From a virus, in the IMG/VR virus record IMGVR_UViG_3300020005_000016, positions 1 to 43,394 of that record: a stretch of DNA of 43,394 nucleotides. One strand, 5' to 3'. The notes below the pieces were generated by a model. It was not told the origin of the DNA, made no database searches, and saw only the letters and a list, made by a program, of their open reading frames with translations. This document shows positions 38,274-43,394 of the stretch, piece by piece (the stretch's first letter is position 1; each line of letters starts with the position of its first letter). The translations under genes were made by a program, and so were the position numbers.

Positions 38274-38696
38274 ATGAGAGCTAACTTTTTTAGCAAACAA
38301 GAACTGATGGCGATGCCTTATGGCAAACTCGTCAGACTTGTTAGCAATGATGGTGTGCAGACACCAGATGAAGAAAAATTGGTCAATGAAATTATGGATG
38401 CCAAGCGTGGATTTGCCCCAAGACAGCAAACCGTGACTTTGCGAAAAGATATTGACATTGTGGACCAGAGACAAGAGAAACAATGGGAAGATGAATTGGC
38501 TTTGCGTATCAGACAGATTCGCCCAGACCTAGCCCCAATGAACACAGCTCCAGGCACTCCGCACGATGATGAAGCTGATGCAGAAGAATTGGCTGAACCT
38601 GTAGAGCCAGCAGTTCCAACGGCAGAAGGACAAGCTGCTCCTGTTGCTGTAAAGAAAGAACGTAAACCACGAACCAAGAAAGCAAAAGTAACATAA
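38274..38696 (+). CDS. Acidic/basic-tailed protein of the connector region
   Basis: The 140-residue protein has a helical N-terminal half (MRANFFSKQELMAMPYGKLV), a Pro/Glu-rich middle (AEELAEPVEPAVPTAEG) and a basic end (RKPRTKKAKVT). AGAAAGG precedes the start, unlike its virion neighbours. It could be a linker or DNA-binding structural accessory. Function unknown. Confidence 0.6.
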   Translation: MRANFFSKQELMAMPYGKLVRLVSNDGVQTPDEEKLVNEIMDAKRGFAPRQQTVTLRKDIDIVDQRQEKQWEDELALRIRQIRPDLAPMNTAPGTPHDDEADAEELAEPVEPAVPTAEGQAAPVAVKKERKPRTKKAKVT

Positions 38697-38701
38697 AATA
38701 A

Positions 38702-40588
38702 ATGCAAACAAGACCTAAAATCCTAATGCGTTATGGCCGAATCAATCTCCCGATTCGTGTCCCTATCATTGATGAATTAGTAGACCCGCTTGCCCAAACT
38801 TTTTTGGTCAACAACACTACTGGCGGTTCGACTAACTTAGTCGTGGCTAACATTATAGGATTTGAGATAAACCAGGTCTTGCTTATCGGTGAACCTGGAA
38901 ATGAAAATTCGGAAATTGTTTTCACTTCATCGGTGACTGCTCCAACTGGGTCAACTATTACTACGAATAGTGGAATTTTATTCCCTCACGCTGCCAATAC
39001 CCCAGTATATAGGCTACTTTTCAACAAGATTGAGTTATCCACAGCTTTGACGACAGGTGGCTCTAAAACTGTGCTAAACACTGTGAATATCGTGGCGGAT
39101 TCACCAACAACTGACTACAACGATTTGGTGGCTACAGGCGGATATTATTTTGCGAGATTTTTGAGCACACTCCAGCAGATTTATGAATTTCTTTATACTG
39201 GAGATAATGACGTGGCGATTGAAAATACTGGCCAATGGCAAGGACAATCTTTTGCTCCGCAGGTAGCTCATACAATCAATGGCGTGATTCTGAAACTTTA
39301 CAGAGTTGGCAACCCTGGGACTTTGACCTTGAGTGTTTACGCAACTTCAGGCGGATTCCCAACTGGCTCGCCTCTTGTGACAACTACATTTGATGGCAAC
39401 GTCTTAACAGCAGTTTCTCCTGGTGAGAACAAGACGATTACATTCGCAGCAGGCACTCCGCTTACTGCAGGTGTTACATATGCGATTGTTTTAAGCGGTG
39501 CAACCCAGGACTTAACCAACTACGTCAACTGGCGTAGAGACAACGCTTCCTCTGGAGCTACTTATCCACGAGGCACGGCTATTGTGTCATTGGATAATGG
39601 TGCAACTTGGATAAACGTGGCCAACACGGACAATATGTTCCAGGAATTTTCTACTGAAAATTATTCTCCATATTCCGACCCAGCTCCATATAACGGATAT
39701 ACCTTGCTGTCAGCTCGAAGCTGTATAGACAAGGCGTTGATGATGATTAACAAAAAAACGTCAGAAGTTTTATCTGACGAATACTCTTTTGCTGAAATTG
39801 ATAACTGCCAAACTGAATGTTTGCGTGAGTTTAAGCGATGGAGTTTTATGCAGAGCTTCGACACCATCATCGGCGAAACTGAAACGGGAACTTGGAAAGT
39901 AGCAGCTCCAGATGACTTGGATGACCAAGTGACTTACAGGTCTATCTATAATTTCCGCATCGGCAAAGAGCCAGATATGATGTGGGTGGATAAAGAGGAA
40001 TGGGATGCTATTATTTCAGGAATCGCTTATTCGACTTTGGCTGTGCAAGCTAACCCAGGCGACCCAACTCTGACTCTGGTTTCCAGCAAAGACTTTACTG
40101 ATGAAGGCACGATTCAGGTTGGTCCGAATCAATATAGCTGGACTGCGAATAATAGAACTACAAATGTTTTGACGCTTAATGGCTCGACTTTAGTGCTTGC
40201 TATCGCTCCTGTGAATCAGGATGTGTTTCAATATGCCAACTTGGGCTGGCCGTCTTACTGGTCAATCTGGGGCGGGTTTATTTACCACTGGCCTGCGATT
40301 GGTTCAAGCTACACGCACAGAAATTACTATATGGATTACTATAAAAAGCAGACGATGATTCAGCACGACTCGGATAACATTGTTTTGCCAGACCCAACTG
40401 TAGTCCAGTATTTCTTGGCTTGGAAGTTTTTACTACGCCTGAACAATGGTGAAACTAATGACGCCATCACGGGTATGTATAATAACTACATTCTCCGCCG
40501 AGAGAAGATGAAACAAAAGGAATCCATAAACAGGAACTTTATTCTTAATCCCGATATTGTAGACACCTACAACACTGGGGGATATTAA
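38702..40588 (+). CDS. Tail adaptor/connector-like protein with a carbohydrate-binding-like insertion
   Basis: This is a 628-residue protein. Residues about 175-315 contain QSFAPQVAHTINGVILKLYR, then GGFPTGSPL and TYAIVLSGATQD. They match the module in the 1532-3538 protein, so one domain is used twice. The C-terminal half (SARSCIDKALMMINKKTSEV onward) looks like a helical adaptor body, perhaps joining portal and tail. An inserted sugar-binding-like domain suggests a role at the virion surface. Confidence 0.65.
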   Translation: MQTRPKILMRYGRINLPIRVPIIDELVDPLAQTFLVNNTTGGSTNLVVANIIGFEINQVLLIGEPGNENSEIVFTSSVTAPTGSTITTNSGILFPHAANTPVYRLLFNKIELSTALTTGGSKTVLNTVNIVADSPTTDYNDLVATGGYYFARFLSTLQQIYEFLYTGDNDVAIENTGQWQGQSFAPQVAHTINGVILKLYRVGNPGTLTLSVYATSGGFPTGSPLVTTTFDGNVLTAVSPGENKTITFAAGTPLTAGVTYAIVLSGATQDLTNYVNWRRDNASSGATYPRGTAIVSLDNGATWINVANTDNMFQEFSTENYSPYSDPAPYNGYTLLSARSCIDKALMMINKKTSEVLSDEYSFAEIDNCQTECLREFKRWSFMQSFDTIIGETETGTWKVAAPDDLDDQVTYRSIYNFRIGKEPDMMWVDKEEWDAIISGIAYSTLAVQANPGDPTLTLVSSKDFTDEGTIQVGPNQYSWTANNRTTNVLTLNGSTLVLAIAPVNQDVFQYANLGWPSYWSIWGGFIYHWPAIGSSYTHRNYYMDYYKKQTMIQHDSDNIVLPDPTVVQYFLAWKFLLRLNNGETNDAITGMYNNYILRREKMKQKESINRNFILNPDIVDTYNTGGY

Positions 40589-40591
40589 AAT

Positions 40592-41899
40592 ATGTCAATT
40601 TTAAGACGCAGAAGAATTGTAGATAGACGTTTTATCCCATTTGAAGTCAGTGGACCTCAAGGTCCTACGGGCTACACTGGTGCGACTGGTCCAGGAAATT
40701 TTACTGGATACACAGGGCACACGGGATACACAGGACCAACTGGCGGGACAGGCTACACTGGCCCTGGCAACTTCACTGGTTACACAGGCTACACTGGCCA
40801 CACAGGCTACACTGGGCCAAGTGGTGTTTTAGGTGCAACTGGATTTACGGGTTTTACGGGTTACACTGGTCCAGGAAATTTCACGGGCTTTACAGGCTAT
40901 ACTGGGTATACAGGCTATACAGGTAACGGAGCAACTGGAGCTACTGGCTATACGGGTTACACGGGAGCTGGTGGAGCTGGTTCAATCGGTGCAACTGGCT
41001 ATACAGGCTATACGGGTTACACTGGTTATACTGGACCTTCGGGAACGAATGGAGCTACTGGCCCAACTGGATATACTGGGTATACAGGTCCAGGGAACTT
41101 TACAGGGTTCACAGGCTACACTGGTCCTGCGGGAGCTGGTGGAGCTGCAGGTGCGACTGGAGCAACAGGCTATACTGGGTATTCTGGATATACTGGATAT
41201 TCGGGCTTTACAGGATACACTGGTCCTACTGGTGCAGGAATAAGTCCAGCATCAACCTTCTTTGTCTATGATGACTTCCTGGGTGGGTTATTGACTAATG
41301 GAAATATTGGCGATTTAGGCTGGAACATAACTGGTAATACAGGTGACTTTAATTTGGCTGTAAACAATGACAGCACGGCAATCGGATGCTTACAGATAAA
41401 TGCTGGCAACGGGTCTGGGTTAGGTGCTATAACTCTTTTCAATGGTCAGACCGATGGCAATTCTTTCAATGGCCCTCGTGGAAATACAACAATGTCTTTC
41501 CGATTGAAAATTGGTAGCAATGCCAATGTTAAATGGTATTGGGGTATTATGCAGGGCACTGTTGCTACTGGAAGACCAGATAGAGGTATTTGGTGGGAAT
41601 TAGTAGGAGCGTCGGCTGCTAATTTCGTTGCTGTTTGTCGTGGTGGTAGTGGAACGACTGTTGGTGCTGCAGATTTTGACTACGATAGTAGCTATCATAC
41701 GTTTAAGATTGTAATGAACTCTGGTTTAACTCAAGTTGATTTCTATGTTGATGGAAGTCTAATAACCAGCATCACTACAAACATTCCAAGTGCCAATGAT
41801 GGCCAGAGCTTCTTCATTAAAGGTGAGTATGCGGGTTCAAATGGTATGTCTGCAAGTTTTGATTATTTTACAGCCGAAGTTACAGGTTTGAGCCGATAG
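40592..41899 (+). CDS. Collagen-like tail fibre with a lectin-like tip
   Basis: This is a 435-residue protein. A short basic head ([20 protein letters not shown]) is followed by about 195 residues of Gly-X-Y triplets, chiefly GYTG and GPTG (about 21-216), which should form a thin trimeric rod. The tip (about 217-435) starts with [15 protein letters not shown] and resembles a concanavalin-like sandwich ([22 protein letters not shown]). Thr occupies many Y positions, as in glycosylated BclA. The glycosyltransferase gene starts 22 bases after this one, suggesting the rod is its substrate. Confidence 0.82.
   Translation: MSILRRRRIVDRRFIPFEVSGPQGPTGYTGATGPGNFTGYTGHTGYTGPTGGTGYTGPGNFTGYTGYTGHTGYTGPSGVLGATGFTGFTGYTGPGNFTGFTGYTGYTGYTGNGATGATGYTGYTGAGGAGSIGATGYTGYTGYTGYTGPSGTNGATGPTGYTGYTGPGNFTGFTGYTGPAGAGGAAGATGATGYTGYSGYTGYSGFTGYTGPTGAGISPASTFFVYDDFLGGLLTNGNIGDLGWNITGNTGDFNLAVNNDSTAIGCLQINAGNGSGLGAITLFNGQTDGNSFNGPRGNTTMSFRLKIGSNANVKWYWGIMQGTVATGRPDRGIWWELVGASAANFVAVCRGGSGTTVGAADFDYDSSYHTFKIVMNSGLTQVDFYVDGSLITSITTNIPSANDGQSFFIKGEYAGSNGMSASFDYFTAEVTGLSR
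40652..41240 (+). repeat. Collagen-like coding repeat region
   Basis: This stretch encodes tandem Gly-X-Y triplets, mostly GYTG and GPTG, with occasional GPGNFTG inserts. It is a protein repeat rather than a CRISPR or mobile array. Unit length and wording vary at the DNA level, so recombination between units could alter fibre length. Confidence 0.9.
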
Positions 41900-41921
41900 T
41901 TAATTAAACGAGAGAACAAAT

Positions 41922-43394
41922 ATGAATTTTTCAGTCTGTGTGATTACAAAAAACGAAGCATTGACCTTGCCTAAATTAGTGGCAAGTCTGGGAGAATTTC
42001 AAAGAAAGGGCGGGGAAATTGTAGTCCTGGATACAGGTTCAACTGATGGAACTGCAGACCTTGCTCGAAGATTAGGATGCGTAGTCACAGAGGTTGGAGA
42101 ACAATTTTTACACACAGTAGACGCAGAGATGGCTGATGCCATCAATAAGAAGTTTATTGTGGATGGTGAAGAACCTGCCGTGAAAGCTGGGGAGAAATAT
42201 TTTGATTTTTCTTCTGCCAGGAATCACGCAGCATCGCTGGCTTCAAATGATTGGATTTGTTATGCAGATGCCGATGAAGCATTCACCAAATTGGATGTAG
42301 ACAAGCTCAATGAAATAATCTCAACCCCTGAAATTACCAATTTGATTTATGAATTTGTCTTTGCCCACGACCCACAAGGCCGTCCAGCAATTCAATTCCA
42401 TCAATCGAAGTTCTATAACCGCAAACGGATGCACTGGGAAGGCTTGGTTCACGAACTACTCCGTTCGACTGCGGGAAACACCAAAGAGCAGTATGTCGGT
42501 CCAGAGATTTTCTTTCTGGAACATTGGCAGAATCAAGAAACTGGCCGTCACACATACTTGCGTGGCTTGGCCGTTGATTGTTACTTGAATCCAAACAATG
42601 ACCGCAATAGCCATTATCTTGGCCGTGAGTTTGTTTGGGACAAGAGGCCAAAGAGTGCCATCAAAGAACTTACTAGGCATATTGCAATGAATGGCTGGCT
42701 GGCTGAACGCTCCGAATCCTATCTTTTTATGGGGGATGCGTATTCGCAGCTCAATCAAGCAGACAAACAGGCTGAATGTTTCTTCAAAGCCTTCCATCTT
42801 GATTCAACTAGACGTGCTCCGTTCATTCGGTTGGCACAATTTTACAGATTTTATAACAATCCGCAGGCTGCAGCGTGCTATGCAATGGCTGCTTTGCAGA
42901 TTCCCTGGTCGCCGTTTTATGCAAACACTGTCTCCCACTATCAGCAAGACCCTCACGATGTGCTTTACTGGGCTTTGGGTTGGCTTGGGAATACCGAAGG
43001 TGCTAAAGAGCATCTGCTGAAGTGCTTAGAATATCAACCCCACAATTCTATTTATTTAGGAGACACAAAATACTTTTTTGAGTATCCTGACCAGAAAATT
43101 GAGGGTTGGATGACCTTTCCAGAGCTGACCTGGCTTTACGAGACGGCCAAACGGCAGTCAACGATTGTTGAAGTTGGCTCTTGGAAAGGGAGAAGCACTC
43201 ACGCCTTGCTAACTGGGTGTAAAAATGGTGTAGTAACTGCCATTGATACCTGGGCAGGCAGCATAGACCCACGAGATGACACAAACCGACTCGCTAAACA
43301 GGAAAATATCTTGGAAGTATTCAAAAAGAATGTTGGACACTTTCCAAATCTGAAAATCGTGCAGTCTCCAGGAATGGAAGCGGTTAAAAATTAC
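41922..43394 (+). CDS. N-terminal part of a giant GT2-TPR-methyltransferase-GT32-GT2-like polyprotein (continues at base 1)
   Basis: The gene starts at the ATG at 41922 and runs off the window. It resumes in frame at base 3 and ends at 1535, for 956 residues in all. Here: a GT2 glycosyltransferase (about 1-205; FSVCVITKNEAL, VLDTGSTDGT at 35-44, DAD in YADADEAF at 114-121), then TPR-like helices (about 225-375), then the first half of a class I methyltransferase (IVEVGSWKGRST at 415-426, AIDTW). GAGAG lies upstream. Its place directly behind the Thr-rich collagen-like fibre suggests it decorates that fibre. Known relatives include bacterial surface-glycan enzymes; the donor is not visible. 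Confidence 0.88.
   Translation, partial: MNFSVCVITKNEALTLPKLVASLGEFQRKGGEIVVLDTGSTDGTADLARRLGCVVTEVGEQFLHTVDAEMADAINKKFIVDGEEPAVKAGEKYFDFSSARNHAASLASNDWICYADADEAFTKLDVDKLNEIISTPEITNLIYEFVFAHDPQGRPAIQFHQSKFYNRKRMHWEGLVHELLRSTAGNTKEQYVGPEIFFLEHWQNQETGRHTYLRGLAVDCYLNPNNDRNSHYLGREFVWDKRPKSAIKELTRHIAMNGWLAERSESYLFMGDAYSQLNQADKQAECFFKAFHLDSTRRAPFIRLAQFYRFYNNPQAAACYAMAALQIPWSPFYANTVSHYQQDPHDVLYWALGWLGNTEGAKEHLLKCLEYQPHNSIYLGDTKYFFEYPDQKIEGWMTFPELTWLYETAKRQSTIVEVGSWKGRSTHALLTGCKNGVVTAIDTWAGSIDPRDDTNRLAKQENILEVFKKNVGHFPNLKIVQSPGMEAVKNY
43258..43394. repeat. Terminal direct repeat, right copy (circular genome overlap)
   Basis: These 137 bases repeat 1-137 with one difference (C at 43268 where the left copy has A at 11). 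They lie inside the glycosyltransferase gene, so the frame continues from 43394 to base 138. Removing one copy gives a 43,257-bp circle. Confidence 0.95.

Noticed and set aside
38318-38711. Three overlapping minus-strand frames with hydrophobic products
   Set aside because: They are shadows of the 38274-38696 gene and share no start signals.
40652-41240. Regular tandem repeats that could be taken for a CRISPR array
   Set aside because: The units are 9-18 base coding triplets (Gly-X-Y) in one frame, with no constant repeat, no unique spacers and no Cas genes.
40641-41243. Long alternative frames across the collagen-like region
   Set aside because: They are shadows of the repetitive Gly-X-Y coding sequence, and their products are Leu/Val/Gln low-complexity strings.
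40592-41899. A diversity-generating retroelement for the fibre tip
   Set aside because: No reverse transcriptase frame and no template repeat of the tip were found.
1-43394. Stop codon reassignment
   Set aside because: TAA, TAG and TGA all end plausible genes with overlapping starts, for example TGA at 3538, TAA at 4358 and TAG at 9197.

Overview
The window is best read as one complete, circularly permuted genome of a tailed bacteriophage. Bases 1-137 recur at 43258-43394 with a single mismatch (A at 11, C at 43268), and one large open reading frame runs off the right end and continues, in frame, from base 3. Removing one copy gives a unit length of 43,257 bp. The gene content suggests a podovirus. 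There is a terminase, portal, scaffold-like protein, Mu gpT-like major capsid protein, a T7 gp12/P22 gp10-like nozzle candidate and three large internal-virion-like proteins, one with a lysozyme-like domain. I see no tape measure, tail tube, sheath, integrase, DNA polymerase or RNA polymerase. TAA, TAG and TGA all act as stops, and good TTGACA-17-TATAAT promoters are present, so the host is a bacterium with a standard code and a sigma-70-like factor. I cannot name the host.

Layout. A non-coding divergent control region (27245-27734) separates two arms. The leftward arm (27244 down to about 13778) is early/replicative: a replisome-organiser-like initiator, DnaB-like ATPase, ParB-like protein, PD-(D/E)XK nuclease, SSB-like protein and NinG-like HNH nuclease, followed by about 30 small tightly overlapping genes. 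Those include a cREC receiver-like protein, a GC-rich O-methyltransferase and an SPFH/prohibitin-like protein. The rightward arm starts at 27735 with small genes, then packaging and head genes, connector and fibre genes, a giant glycosyltransferase-methyltransferase, the nozzle and ejection proteins (1-10478), and the lysis genes (10504-13763). A bidirectional terminator (13749-13779) lies where the arms converge.

Most interesting signals. (1) A collagen-like, Thr-rich fibre (GYTG repeats) is followed 22 bp later by a 956-residue GT2-TPR-methyltransferase-GT32-GT2-like polyprotein. I infer a dedicated system that decorates the fibre with a modified glycan. (2) A near-palindromic 12-bp site, ACAANCGNTTGT, overlaps the -35 box in the same phase in three consensus leftward promoters. 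One of these drives a two-gene membrane/secreted cassette lying backwards inside the virion genes. (3) The leader of the leftward operon carries three interlocking inverted repeats that begin at the predicted +1 and end in a T-rich terminator. Its two imperfect pairs are G-U only in the leftward RNA. The opposite promoter has its own 14-codon leader peptide whose stop lies in a terminator stem. (4) Nearly all virion genes start with a TATGGCA-type context and no Shine-Dalgarno sequence, whereas many early genes have strong ones.
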